A DNA stretch of 64,000 nt. Source: an uncultured Chloroflexota bacterium (GTDB lineage: Bacteria > Chloroflexota > Dehalococcoidia > Lucifugimonadales > CAJXCD01). Made by a program: the position numbers and the translations under genes. The notes beneath the pieces were generated by a model. That model worked only from the letters and a program-made list of their open reading frames with translations. It was not told the origin of the DNA and did no database searches. The DNA is taken from NCBI GenBank assembly GCA_913051545.1, contig CAJXCD010000001.1, forward strand, positions 124,001 to 188,000, in the 5' to 3' direction. Below, piece by piece: positions 36,411 to 45,330 of this stretch (the stretch's first letter is position 1; each line of letters opens with the position of its first letter).

Positions 36411-36439
36411 GAATCCTGCCTGACTTTCTATAGGCACAT

Positions 36440-36937
36440 TCAGTTAGTGCTGCTATGCGGCTCGAAAATGCATTCCTTGCAAACTGACTCTGGGATCAAT
36501 CCCCAATTCATTAGCCTCGTAAAAACATAGCATCCACAGCAAAACCCTACCGCTGACTCCAAGAAGGCGAATGCCGTTAGAACAGATATAACTATCCTTG
36601 CGACATCAGCAGAATTTAGCCCAAAGTGAAGGATCACTGCAGCTACCGAAAATACTAGCCCCACCGACTGAGCAAATCGCTTAGGCGGACCCGGAACCAA
36701 TCTTGGTTTAGCTATCCTGTCGGCAATAACACGGGTTGCCAGAAGCCCCACAGGGCTCAGTGTAGGACCCGTCGCCACCCTTGCAAAAAATCCGTACAAC
36801 AATACTAAAAGCACCCATGGATTTCCTGTAACAACGTAGGATAAAGAAATGAAAACAACCGCGGCTGCCACGGTTCTTGCTGCCACTTCATTAACTGGGT
36901 TAGGAAAGCTGAATATCGATTTTAGTGAAACTGACAT
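36440..36937 (-). CDS. DUF4395 membrane protein
   Basis: A 165-residue integral membrane protein of the DUF4395 kind. It opens with an N-terminal FPNPVNEVAARTVAA motif, has about four helices (VVFISLSYVVTG, WVLLVLLYGFFARV, GLVFSVAAVILHFGL, FAFLESAVGFCCGCYVF) and ends with cysteines (CCGCYVF, ESVCKECIF). The family function is unknown; some members occur beside thiol/sulfur-handling genes. Its start is preceded by GAGGC and a promoter only about 20 nt upstream, so its leader is very short. Confidence 0.75.
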   Translation of the reverse strand: MSVSLKSIFSFPNPVNEVAARTVAAAVVFISLSYVVTGNPWVLLVLLYGFFARVATGPTLSPVGLLATRVIADRIAKPRLVPGPPKRFAQSVGLVFSVAAVILHFGLNSADVARIVISVLTAFAFLESAVGFCCGCYVFTRLMNWGLIPESVCKECIFEPHSSTN

Positions 36938-36950
36938 CTTTTGCCTCTAT

Positions 36951-36962
36951 ACAATATATTGT
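36951..36962. promoter_or_regulatory. Palindrome over the DUF4395 -10 element
   Basis: ACAATATATTGT is a perfect 12-bp palindrome overlapping the predicted -10 of the DUF4395 promoter. A regulator could bind here, but AT-rich palindromes can arise by chance. Confidence 0.4.
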
Positions 36963-36981
36963 TGACTAACCTTGCATTCAA
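36953..36981 (-). promoter_or_regulatory. Sigma-70 promoter for the DUF4395 gene
   Basis: On the minus strand: TTGAAT (36981-36976), 17-nt spacer, TATATT (36958-36953). The start site would be about 36946, leaving a leader near 10 nt with GAGGC inside it. Confidence 0.55.
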
Positions 36982-37223
36982 TTATAACCCCTACCTATGA
37001 ACCGTTTCTATATCTAAATCGGGTTTAAGTAAAGAAATACTACCTGTTTCTCTTCTTTCGTCTAGTCTATGCCTTTTGATGAATTAAAACCGGAAAGACA
37101 ACATAACGTCGCCAAGTTACCCCTTGGAGGTAGTCATATCAAGAGTGATACGATGAATCTCGCAATACACCACAAAATTAATTACAGGGTATTAGACTTC
37201 AGAAGTATTAAGAGTTAGTAGCT

Positions 37224-38264
37224 ATGAAAATATCTGGTATTAGAACAATCGGCGTGGTTCACATTCTGGCCTTTTTAGGAATAGCACTAGGCATTACAAA
37301 TATTGGTTGTGAACCGCAAAGCGAAGACCCGATCCTTTTCACCTCAGATGGCAAGGGCGCGGAACGTGGTAAAGAGATATATTCTTACTCGCTAAAGGAT
37401 GGCTCTGAATATAACTTGTCACAAAGCTCTGGGTTGAGTGAGTATGGTCCGTCGATATCCCCAGATGGCAATCGCGTGGCGTTTATATCCTCAGGTGCAG
37501 AGAGGCATTTGCTTGAATTCATGCTTTTAAACGGATCCGAAAGACAGAAGCTGCATGTATTTGAATCAGGTCAAAATATCGGTCAAATTATGTATAGGTG
37601 GTCTCCTGATAGTAAAAGAATAGCCTTCGTAGACCAAACGGGGTCTCTGTTTGTTGTAAATGTTCAGAGTTCAGAAACGGAGCTAGCAACTGAACCCGCC
37701 CAGATAACAGATTTATACGCTCACGACGTGGGAGGGTGGTCTAGAGACGGCAACTGGGTTGTTTTTTCTGTCGCGGACGAGGGGTTCGAAGGAATTTACA
37801 AAAGAAACCCTGACGGCGTGAATGAATTCAGATTAACTGAAACCCCGGACACAAAGCCTCTCTGGTCTCCAGACTCAAAAAGGATCGCCTTTCTTTCAAC
37901 CAGGGATGGCAACAAAGAAATATACATTATGAGGGAAGATGGTTCTGATCAAAGAAGACTGACTAGTAACGATGCCACTGAATCCCATCTGGCGTGGTCT
38001 CCTGATGGTAAATATTTAATGTTTGTTTCAAATCGAGATGGCAACACTGAAATTTATCTAGTAGAAATTTCTGGAGGGAAACAGATCAGACTAACCCATA
38101 ACGCAGGTAACGATTACAGCCCTGTATGGTCACCAGACGGAAACAGTATCGTATTTGTCTCAGAATTTGATGGCGACGCCGAATTAGTGATAATGGACCG
38201 TAGCGGAGACAATCAAAGACAAATTACCAAAAATGAACATGCTGACTTCGACCCAGATTGGTAA
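37224..38264 (+). CDS. TolB-like beta-propeller lipoprotein
   Basis: A 346-residue protein with an N-terminal signal and lipobox (GIALGITNIGC), then a run of WD40-like PD40 repeats: SPDGNRVAFIS, SPDSKRIAFVDQ, SRDGNWVVFSV, SPDSKRIAFLSTRDGNKEIY, SPDGKYLMFVSNRDGNTEIY and SPDGNSIVFVSEFDGDAELV. About six blades are visible, enough for one TolB-type propeller. It should sit on the outer face of the membrane. No tolA/tolQ/pal genes are near, so it is a propeller lipoprotein of unknown binding partner rather than Tol-system TolB. Confidence 0.82.
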   Translation: MKISGIRTIGVVHILAFLGIALGITNIGCEPQSEDPILFTSDGKGAERGKEIYSYSLKDGSEYNLSQSSGLSEYGPSISPDGNRVAFISSGAERHLLEFMLLNGSERQKLHVFESGQNIGQIMYRWSPDSKRIAFVDQTGSLFVVNVQSSETELATEPAQITDLYAHDVGGWSRDGNWVVFSVADEGFEGIYKRNPDGVNEFRLTETPDTKPLWSPDSKRIAFLSTRDGNKEIYIMREDGSDQRRLTSNDATESHLAWSPDGKYLMFVSNRDGNTEIYLVEISGGKQIRLTHNAGNDYSPVWSPDGNSIVFVSEFDGDAELVIMDRSGDNQRQITKNEHADFDPDW

Positions 38265-38275
38265 TTTTCGAAACC

Positions 38276-38305
38276 TTGTTGGGACCAAACGGCCGTTGCT
38301 ACAAT
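38276..38305 (+). promoter_or_regulatory. Possible promoter for proBA
   Basis: TTGTTG (38276-38281), 18-nt spacer, TACAAT (38300-38305), 45 nt before the proB ATG. The match is moderate; no operator is seen. Confidence 0.42.
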
Positions 38306-38349
38306 TATGGTCTGACGCCCTAACATAATTATTCATAGAGGCACCTACA

Positions 38350-39510
38350 ATGTCTAGTGAAAACATAGAATTAGATACATCAATTGCAAATGGCAAAATA
38401 GAATATCGACGCGTAGCCGTAAAAGCTGGAACTACTCTGTTGACGCGGAGTAATGGTCGTCTAAATATGCAAGTGATGTCTGCCTTAGTGGAGCAACTGT
38501 CGCAACTTGGTGAACGCGGAGTGGAAACTTTACTAGTTTCTTCCGGCTCAGTAGCAGCCGGCAGGCATGTCCTTGGGGTAAGACAAGACGAACGTGATGT
38601 TCCTTTAAGACAAGTTCTTGCTGCTGCTGGCCAAGGCCGACTTATGCATGCTTACGAACAGCTCTTTGACTGGCATCAGATTCCTGTCGCCCAAGCCTTG
38701 CTGTCTAGAAAAGATCTTCGAGACCGCCTTGGCTATCTAAACATCCGGAACACTCTGTTGTCCTTACTGGCCAGAAAAGTAGTGCCTATTATAAATGAGA
38801 ATGATGTCGTATCAGTTGACGAATTGGAAGGTGAAGTTTTCGGTGATAATGACAATCTTTCAGCTCTTGTGGCTAATATAGTAGATGCTGACCTCTTGGT
38901 GATGCTAGGGGAAATCGAGGGCTTATTTACTGCTGATCCCCACAGAGACCCCAACGCTCAACTTGTACCATCTGTAGATAAATTTGATGAGGAAATTGAG
39001 GCCATGGGTGGTGGTGCATGGGACTCTAAAGGCAGGGGTGGGATGTCAACCAAATTGGAAGCTGCCAAAATAGCCATCGAGTCCGGGATAGACGTAGTAA
39101 TAGCCAGTGGCTTTACAGAAAATGTCCTTACGCGGTTAGTGGATGGAGAGCGTATCGGAACTTTTTTCCCTGCAACTAGTACGAAAATTGAGAGTCGAAA
39201 GAGGTGGATACTTAGCGGTGTTTCTGAAAAAGGCATTATCGTTATAGACGAAGGGGCCTGTAATGCCCTGCTGGATGACAGTAGCAGCTTGCTGCCTTCC
39301 GGTGTCCAAAAAGTTTCGGGAGCTTTTGATCGTGGAGATATCGTTTCTGTTACGGATATACTTGGCACGAAACTGGCTGCCGGCATCACTAACTATGAAT
39401 CTGCCGAACTCGCCACAATCAGCGGAGTTCAATCAAATCGCATTCATGAATTATTAGGACATCATTACGGAGACGAAGTCATCCATCGCGACAATATGGT
39501 GATCCTATAA
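38350..39510 (+). CDS. proB: Glutamate 5-kinase
   Basis: ProB phosphorylates glutamate, the first step of proline synthesis. The 386 residues carry an amino-acid kinase fold (VAVKAGTTLLT, VSSGSVAAGRHVLG, INENDVVSVDELEG, FGDNDNLSALVA, GRGGMSTKLEAAKIA) and a C-terminal PUA domain (RWILSGVSEKGIIVIDEGAC). KAGT is present where KVGS is common. It lies 27 nt before proA, forming the standard proBA operon, and a GAGGCA site precedes the start. Confidence 0.94.
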   Translation: MSSENIELDTSIANGKIEYRRVAVKAGTTLLTRSNGRLNMQVMSALVEQLSQLGERGVETLLVSSGSVAAGRHVLGVRQDERDVPLRQVLAAAGQGRLMHAYEQLFDWHQIPVAQALLSRKDLRDRLGYLNIRNTLLSLLARKVVPIINENDVVSVDELEGEVFGDNDNLSALVANIVDADLLVMLGEIEGLFTADPHRDPNAQLVPSVDKFDEEIEAMGGGAWDSKGRGGMSTKLEAAKIAIESGIDVVIASGFTENVLTRLVDGERIGTFFPATSTKIESRKRWILSGVSEKGIIVIDEGACNALLDDSSSLLPSGVQKVSGAFDRGDIVSVTDILGTKLAAGITNYESAELATISGVQSNRIHELLGHHYGDEVIHRDNMVIL

Positions 39511-39537
39511 GATGTAGATTCCTGCCAGGAGGTAATC

Positions 39538-40812
39538 GTGAAACCATCGGATCTTATAGATCTTGGGAAACGGGCTCAATCTGCTTCCAAGTCTCTAGGC
39601 AAACTAAGCGATGATTCTAGAAAATTTGCCCTCGACCAGATCGCGTCAGGCCTTGAATCAAACTGCGATAATATACTGTTAGCAAATCAACGGGACGTAC
39701 AAATCGCAAAGGATAATTCTTTAAACAGTGCCTCTATAGACAGGCTTTTATTGGACCTAAACGTGTTGCAATCCATGGCCAACGATGTCCGTACTATAGC
39801 CGCCTTACCCGACCCTCTTGCCGAAAAGTTTGATGAGCGTACTTTACCAAACGGCCTAAATATTGCCCGCAGACGTACACCCCTCGGCGTCATAGGTGTC
39901 ATATACGAAAGCCGTCCTAACGTTACCATCGACATATCTGCACTTTGCATGAAATCAGGCAATGCCGTGATTCTACGAGGAGGTAGCGAGGCTATTCATT
40001 CTAACACCGCATTGGTAAACCTTATCAAGAATTGCCTTGACTCATCGGATGTACCCCCAGATTCAATACAGTTCATCAATTCTCCTAATAGAAAAATTGT
40101 GGATCAAATGCTAGAAATGAAAAATTATATAGACTTGATGGTGCCGAGGGGCAGCTCTTCCCTCGTTCATAAAGTAGCGTCAGGTGCCAGTATGCCTGCC
40201 ATAACCGGTGGCATAGGCGTGTGCCATATGTACGTGGACGAAAACGTTGAATTAGACATGGCGGTCAACCTTGCACGCAGCTCAAAAGTTGAAAAACCTT
40301 ACGTGTGTAATGCCCTAGATACCTTGTTGGTCCATTCCAGTGTAGCTAGTGCCTACCTACCTCGCATAGTAAATGTGTTAACTGAAAATGACGTAGAGAT
40401 TAGATGCGACCTCAGAGCACTTAGCCTCCTCGGCAACCCCAGCAAGCCTAATATCGTCCGCGCTACCGACCAAGACTGGGGCATCGAATTCCTTGCACTT
40501 AGAGTAGCCGTCAAGGTCGTGGACTCTCTGCAAGACGCACTCGATCATATTGACACCTACAGTTCCGGACACACAGATGTCATAGTTACCGAAAACACTG
40601 CCGCCGCCGCAAGATTCTTAAACGAAGTAGATTCCAGTGTCGTGATCGTTAATGCCAGTACTCGTTATAACGACGGAGGAAGGCTTGGCCTCGGGGCAGA
40701 AGTTGCAATAAGCACTAATAAATTGCATGCGCGGGGGCCTATGGGGCTCAAAGAACTCACTTCGTACAAATGGACTGTTGAAGGAGCCGGACAAACCCCT
40801 AAACAGGCATAG
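39538..40812 (+). CDS. proA: Gamma-glutamyl phosphate reductase
   Basis: ProA reduces glutamyl-5-phosphate to the semialdehyde in proline synthesis. The 424-residue length is standard. Motifs seen: RRTPLGVIGVIYESRPNVT, GNAVILRGGSEA, DLMVPRGSSSLVH, the catalytic Cys in KPYVCNALDT, and SSVVIVNASTRYNDGGRLGL with GAEVAISTNKLHARGPMGL. The start is GTG with a strong CAGGAGG site 5 nt before it. It follows proB closely and precedes a small unknown gene by 24 nt. Confidence 0.95.
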   Translation: MKPSDLIDLGKRAQSASKSLGKLSDDSRKFALDQIASGLESNCDNILLANQRDVQIAKDNSLNSASIDRLLLDLNVLQSMANDVRTIAALPDPLAEKFDERTLPNGLNIARRRTPLGVIGVIYESRPNVTIDISALCMKSGNAVILRGGSEAIHSNTALVNLIKNCLDSSDVPPDSIQFINSPNRKIVDQMLEMKNYIDLMVPRGSSSLVHKVASGASMPAITGGIGVCHMYVDENVELDMAVNLARSSKVEKPYVCNALDTLLVHSSVASAYLPRIVNVLTENDVEIRCDLRALSLLGNPSKPNIVRATDQDWGIEFLALRVAVKVVDSLQDALDHIDTYSSGHTDVIVTENTAAAARFLNEVDSSVVIVNASTRYNDGGRLGLGAEVAISTNKLHARGPMGLKELTSYKWTVEGAGQTPKQA

Positions 40813-40836
40813 ATTTCACAAAGGAACCGCTGAGAC

Positions 40837-41151
40837 ATGAAAACTTTTTACTTCGAAAGGGAATGCAGAACTGCCAATTCAGAATGCTATACCATCCTCC
40901 GAGGCGAGACATCCCTTGGGCGAATAGATTTACATTATACAGATGCCGTAGTTCATTCTACATTAAGCATTAATAAAAATATAACGACTGAAGAAATACA
41001 AGATCTGGTCGACACAATTGACGAAGAGTTAGTCAATTCAATAGGCGTTCCCAAACAGGAGCTGATAGTTCACGTTCACCAAGGGGTAGACCTTGGTTTG
41101 TTCAGCACCCGTAATTTCGAAGGTAATGGCGGACACGAAAGGCTTAACTAG
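40837..41151 (+). CDS. Unknown 104-residue protein after proA
   Basis: Not recognised. It follows proA by 24 nt and probably shares its transcript. The sequence begins MKTFYFERECRTANSECYTI and contains a DLHYTDAVVHSTLSINKNIT strand-rich part, then a helix (TEEIQDLVDTIDEELVNSIG) and a final strand (ELIVHVHQGVDLGLFS). It looks like a small alpha/beta domain. No cysteine pair or membrane segment is conserved-looking. It could be an unrelated passenger or a small regulator. Confidence 0.6.
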   Translation: MKTFYFERECRTANSECYTILRGETSLGRIDLHYTDAVVHSTLSINKNITTEEIQDLVDTIDEELVNSIGVPKQELIVHVHQGVDLGLFSTRNFEGNGGHERLN

Positions 41152-41243
41152 TATATGTGTATAAGGGGAATATGGATTAAATAAACAAAACGAGCGAATT
41201 GGTAAAGCTCAGCTAGAAAGGCATCATCAGGTTCCTAAAACCC

Positions 41244-43247
41244 TCAAGACGTACTGGTGTTTGCCCCTGTATTCAAGGGCCACATCCATTCTACTCCCTC
41301 ATTTTTTGGTGTCTTATGTGTAGCTCGCTTCTTCAATACAGCCGTGACATAATCAATTACATCTTCTGAACAAGTCTCGCAATAACCATAGTTGTGAACC
41401 AAACGTCTTGCTATCGAACTGCGTCTTTGCGCCCATTCTGCCCTCTGTTTGGCAAATCTAGGCTTTGTAAGTCCTCTTTCTAGCGTCCGAGTTGACGGGA
41501 ACAACCTGGCTTCTATAGCAGAGAGTAGGCGAGGATCGGAGGTGTATTTGAACGTTTTGCCTCGTCGTCTCCAGGCTGAAACTATTTCACCAATTTCAGA
41601 TCGAAAGCTTTCTTTCTCTCGCTCTGCTATTCCAATCGCCCTCTCTATTTCTCTAATATCTCTCTCGCTAACAACATCATCACTACTGATCCGTTGGGAC
41701 TCAAGATCGTTATTTAAAAGAGGTATTATGTTGTCTAGGTACCCATTTAAAAGCATCTCAGCCGTTTTTTCAAATGACTCCTCAAAGGCTCTCTGAACGT
41801 CTCTCACAGCAAGACGGCCGTACTCTTTCACTGCATCAGTGACAAAGTTCACATATTTGATACGATCATCAGGATCAAGGCTTACATTCTCACTTAACCC
41901 TTGCCATAAACTATCGAGTGCCGCCAAGGGGCTTACGCACACTGTGCCGGGGGAACCTGCCACAGCCCCTAGTCGATTCATCACATACCTGGGAGATATT
42001 CCAAACATCCCTTCATTTGGATGATGCCTCCGCATTTCCTTGATCTCTTTTTTAGATATCGATGCAATAACCTCCCCGTCATATAACCGTACTTTGTCCA
42101 GTAGGCTAAGTGCTTGCTTAGATGACGGATCAATCCTTGACAAGACCGTGTAAGTGCTGGCTACCCGTAAGGTCAAAGGTGCAAGATGCACATCAAGCTC
42201 AGCTCCACCCTCTATAATCTTTTCGTATATTTTTATCTCTTCAGATACTTTCAGTGCGTATGGAACTTGTATCGCAATAATTCTGTCCTTAAGAGCTTCC
42301 GCATGCTTCTCAGAAGCGAAAGTGTCAAAGTCCCCTTCATTCGAGTGACCCACTATGACTTCGTCAGCGTACACAGAGCCAAATCGGTCTAGTTTTATCA
42401 GCTGTTCCTGCGCAAGGCCAAGCAGCGTTGTCAACATATGGCGATCAGCTTTAAACATCTCTACAAATTCCATGAGCCCTCTGTTGGCTATATTGAGTTC
42501 CCCGTCTAGCCTAAATGCCTTCCCTAAAACCTCTCGGCGGTCCCCGCCTAGTTTTGACAAGTCCACACTTCCTACTAATAAGGATGAATCAGTAGGGTTT
42601 GGGTTGGTGGCCACATAGTATCCCACGCCTATGGCTTCTTTTTCGTCGAAGACCACCCTGCTCACAGGCATTTCAGATATTCTGCCCTCGTAATCAGTTC
42701 GTAGCATATACCTACACCTAGGACAGAGGTCACCTTCTACATATACACCATACTGATCATTCAAGATACCGCGAAGTCTCTCCGGGATTAAGTGGAGCGG
42801 CTCTTCTTGCATAGGACAACCACTTATAGAGTAGACGGCTCCTTTCGAAGTCCGTGTATGTTGTTCCAAGGCTCGCTTGATCAAATCTACCACAGAAGAC
42901 TTGCCACTAGCGGGAGGGCCCAAAAGAAGCAGAATGCGCTTGCGCACCTCAAGCCTTTGAGCAGCAGACCCGAAGTATTGAACTATTCGATGTAGATCAT
43001 CATCAAGTCCAAATATTTTATCCTCAAAGAGGCCATATACAGGCTCGCCTTCTGCCGTCAAGTTGACCCCGTGTGACAAAATGGCTTCGTGAACCAGAGA
43101 ATGGGAAAGTCGAGAGATAGAAGGATCTTCTACCACCATACTAAGGTAATTAGAGAAGGTCCCTTCCCAATCTAACTTAGCTACTTCAGTCTCACTTTGC
43201 TCCAGGATAGATTTTATAGAGAAATTGTCCGCTTCATCTATGGCCAT
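41244..43247 (-). CDS. prkA: PrkA-type serine protein kinase / AAA protein
   Basis: A 667-residue PrkA homologue. The AAA-type ATPase core has Walker A LLLGPPASGKSS, and typical PrkA blocks follow: YSISGCPMQEEPLHLIPERL, GDLCPRCRYML (zinc-like cysteines), GSVDLSKLGGDRR, FRLDGELNIANRGLMEFVEM and IIVGHSNEGDFDTF-type text. The C-terminal kinase-like domain includes ISPRYVMNRLG. I start at the ATG at 43247, since the longer frame uses a weak GTG. PrkA often sits with YhbH/YeaH and SpoVR/YcgB partners; none is in the window. In other bacteria it responds to starvation or stress. Confidence 0.9.
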   Translation of the reverse strand: MAIDEADNFSIKSILEQSETEVAKLDWEGTFSNYLSMVVEDPSISRLSHSLVHEAILSHGVNLTAEGEPVYGLFEDKIFGLDDDLHRIVQYFGSAAQRLEVRKRILLLLGPPASGKSSVVDLIKRALEQHTRTSKGAVYSISGCPMQEEPLHLIPERLRGILNDQYGVYVEGDLCPRCRYMLRTDYEGRISEMPVSRVVFDEKEAIGVGYYVATNPNPTDSSLLVGSVDLSKLGGDRREVLGKAFRLDGELNIANRGLMEFVEMFKADRHMLTTLLGLAQEQLIKLDRFGSVYADEVIVGHSNEGDFDTFASEKHAEALKDRIIAIQVPYALKVSEEIKIYEKIIEGGAELDVHLAPLTLRVASTYTVLSRIDPSSKQALSLLDKVRLYDGEVIASISKKEIKEMRRHHPNEGMFGISPRYVMNRLGAVAGSPGTVCVSPLAALDSLWQGLSENVSLDPDDRIKYVNFVTDAVKEYGRLAVRDVQRAFEESFEKTAEMLLNGYLDNIIPLLNNDLESQRISSDDVVSERDIREIERAIGIAEREKESFRSEIGEIVSAWRRRGKTFKYTSDPRLLSAIEARLFPSTRTLERGLTKPRFAKQRAEWAQRRSSIARRLVHNYGYCETCSEDVIDYVTAVLKKRATHKTPKNEGVEWMWPLNTGANTSTS

Positions 43248-43345
43248 ATCAACCCCATTGTTTACCTTACAATGGGCTCCGAGCCGACGACTCAAAGCCC
43301 ATACGGTGTGTTTTTACAAAATAATGTTAAAAACTTTGCTGTAAT

Positions 43346-43882
43346 CTAAGATATTGTTGCCGATACGATCCCGACACCTATTAACCCAATGACCGCTCCG
43401 CCCAATAACAAGAACCAGCCTGACACCAATCGCAAGATACTTAGCATGAACGCCTGATAGAAAAACACTACGGTTGCAAGTATGGTGAGAATCAGCGTTG
43501 AGGCAGAAAGCCCTAACCACACCGACGTACCATATCTAGGCTCAAGATTAACGGCAAAATAGATGAATGGAATTAGGGTTGCAAGGGCTAAAAACGCGGA
43601 ATAAAACCCTATCGCCCTTTCATCCAAATCCCAAATTCCATGTGCCGCCACTGCGAGAGCATAAACCGCCCATAACGCAATAAGAGTCTTCAAAACGGTT
43701 GCCTCTATAAGCATACTTTGGCCAGTTAGCACAACAGGGCTTAGAACTATCGCAGACAAAGAAATAAGCCCAAGGGCTCCCACAATGATTCCCATTGTTC
43801 GCCCTTCTGCATACATACCAAGAATGTGCCACGACTGGCTAAAGATGGCAGCTCCAATCAAAGTCAAAAATACACCTTCCAT
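43346..43882 (-). CDS. Unknown five-helix membrane protein
   Basis: A 178-residue membrane protein of about five helices (FLTLIGAAIFSQSWHILGM, MGIIVGALGLISLSAIVL, TLIALWAVYALAVAAHGIW, AFLALATLIPFIYFAVNL, SGWFLLLGGAVIGLIGVGIV). No family is recognised. A GGAGAGAT site precedes its start. It sits 98 nt from prkA on the same strand, upstream in transcription order, so the two may be co-transcribed. Confidence 0.6.
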   Translation of the reverse strand: MEGVFLTLIGAAIFSQSWHILGMYAEGRTMGIIVGALGLISLSAIVLSPVVLTGQSMLIEATVLKTLIALWAVYALAVAAHGIWDLDERAIGFYSAFLALATLIPFIYFAVNLEPRYGTSVWLGLSASTLILTILATVVFFYQAFMLSILRLVSGWFLLLGGAVIGLIGVGIVSATIS

Positions 43883-44139
43883 TTATCTCTCCTTTTTCAA
43901 GTCCTTCAAGCCTATTGTCCTAGCTTTGTTTTTCTTTTAAGAGTTAGTGGGACCATCCAGATGCGTTACGTACTACCCTAGTAGTAATTTTGCACATATG
44001 AGAGCAATTGTCTAGGCAAAGTATAGCAAGGAATTCGCCAATCCTTGGGGTAAATTTTAAATTAAGCTTAACTGACCAGAACTCTGCACCGCCAACGACT
44101 CCCAAGGTGTTTTATTCGTGACAACATGTATTTCTAGTT

Positions 44140-45321
44140 CTACTTAAAGATATTTCCGGGACGTTCCACTAACTGCTGAAGACGCCTGAAAAAGCTTGCC
44201 GCTACTGCACCGTCAATAACTTGATGGTCTACCGTCAAGCTTAATTGCATGGTCTCACGCACCACTATCTCACCCTTTTTTACAATTGGCTTCTCTACAG
44301 ACCGACCAACTCCCAAAATAGCACTCTGGCCCGAACTTAATATTGGAGTAAATCCGTCAACGCTCCCCAAAACGCTTATAGTAAATGTCCCTCCAACTAC
44401 GTCATCAGGGGAAATCTTCCCTTCCCTAGCTTTATCCACAAGGGCATCTGTATCACGCGCTATATCCAAGACGCTCTTGCTAGTCACATCTCGTACTACC
44501 GGAACTATAAGGCCATCCTTCAAAGCAACCGCCACGCCTATATTCACACTGTCGAAATGATAGATATTGCCCCCTGACAAAACGGTGTTCAGTAACGGAT
44601 TACGCTTTAATGCCTCCGCACATGCCTTGGTTAATACATGTCCGATGGTAAGCGTCTTTTCGACCTCATTGGACTTTTCTTTCCTCAGGCGTTGAATATC
44701 CGTTACGTCAACTTCCAAAAAGAAGCTCAATTGTGCAGTTGAAGATATACTACGCATCATGTGCTCAGCTACGGTTTTTCTTATGCCCGCTATAGGCACT
44801 GTCTCCGTCGGTGCTGGCAATCCCGCAGGGAGAAGCTGCTCATCTTTAGACCCTCCTTCACCCTCAGAAGCGGCACGAACGTCATCTTCAACTACCCTTC
44901 CCCCGGGCCCAGTTGGACTAACTTGAGAAATATCGACTCCCAGTTTCGATGCTAACCTTCTAGCTCCCGGAGTAGACCTAACAGGAGCGCCTTTCTCTTT
45001 AGCGGCCCCTTCATCCCGACGTGGTTTAGGCTCCCTCCACTTAGGCACCTCTGGAACTACCTCTACGATCTCTGGAGGGTCTTCACCTTCTTCGAGAAGA
45101 TAGCCAGCTACATCGTCGACGGGCACTATGGCACCATCTTCAACAAGGGTGTGAAGCTTCCCCGAAGCTGTAGCCTCTAGGTCGTAGTTAACCTTCTCGG
45201 TTTCTATTTCTGCTATAACTTCTCCTTGCTGTACAAAATCTCCGGAAGACTTCCTCCATCTAGTTATCGTGCCTTCCGTCATGAAGTCGCCGAGCCTTGG
45301 CATTATGATTGGCGTCGCCAT
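44140..45321 (-). CDS. 2-oxoacid dehydrogenase E2 component (dihydrolipoamide acyltransferase)
   Basis: A 393-residue E2. It has an N-terminal lipoyl domain with the lipoylated Lys in IETEKVNYDLEA, a linker rich in Pro/Lys/Glu, and a peripheral subunit-binding domain (GARRLASKLGVDISQVSPTG). The acyltransferase domain follows, with the catalytic TVDHQVIDGAVAA (His-X3-Asp-Gly). It should pass an acyl group from the E1 genes upstream to CoA. It resembles pyruvate or acetoin dehydrogenase E2 (PdhC/AcoC), and the substrate cannot be assigned by eye. GGAGA precedes the ATG. Confidence 0.9.
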   Translation of the reverse strand: MATPIIMPRLGDFMTEGTITRWRKSSGDFVQQGEVIAEIETEKVNYDLEATASGKLHTLVEDGAIVPVDDVAGYLLEEGEDPPEIVEVVPEVPKWREPKPRRDEGAAKEKGAPVRSTPGARRLASKLGVDISQVSPTGPGGRVVEDDVRAASEGEGGSKDEQLLPAGLPAPTETVPIAGIRKTVAEHMMRSISSTAQLSFFLEVDVTDIQRLRKEKSNEVEKTLTIGHVLTKACAEALKRNPLLNTVLSGGNIYHFDSVNIGVAVALKDGLIVPVVRDVTSKSVLDIARDTDALVDKAREGKISPDDVVGGTFTISVLGSVDGFTPILSSGQSAILGVGRSVEKPIVKKGEIVVRETMQLSLTVDHQVIDGAVAASFFRRLQQLVERPGNIFK

Positions 45322-45330
45322 TTGTGTCTC

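Noticed and set aside
37069..37218. 49-codon ORF (MPFDELKPERQHNVAK...) before the TolB-like gene
   Set aside because: Open frame but no ribosome-binding site and no family match; too weak to call.
45180..45190. Any transposase, integrase, att site or CRISPR array in the window
   Set aside because: I looked for direct-repeat arrays, IS ends and recombinase motifs along both strands and saw none; the coordinates given are only a placeholder within the window.
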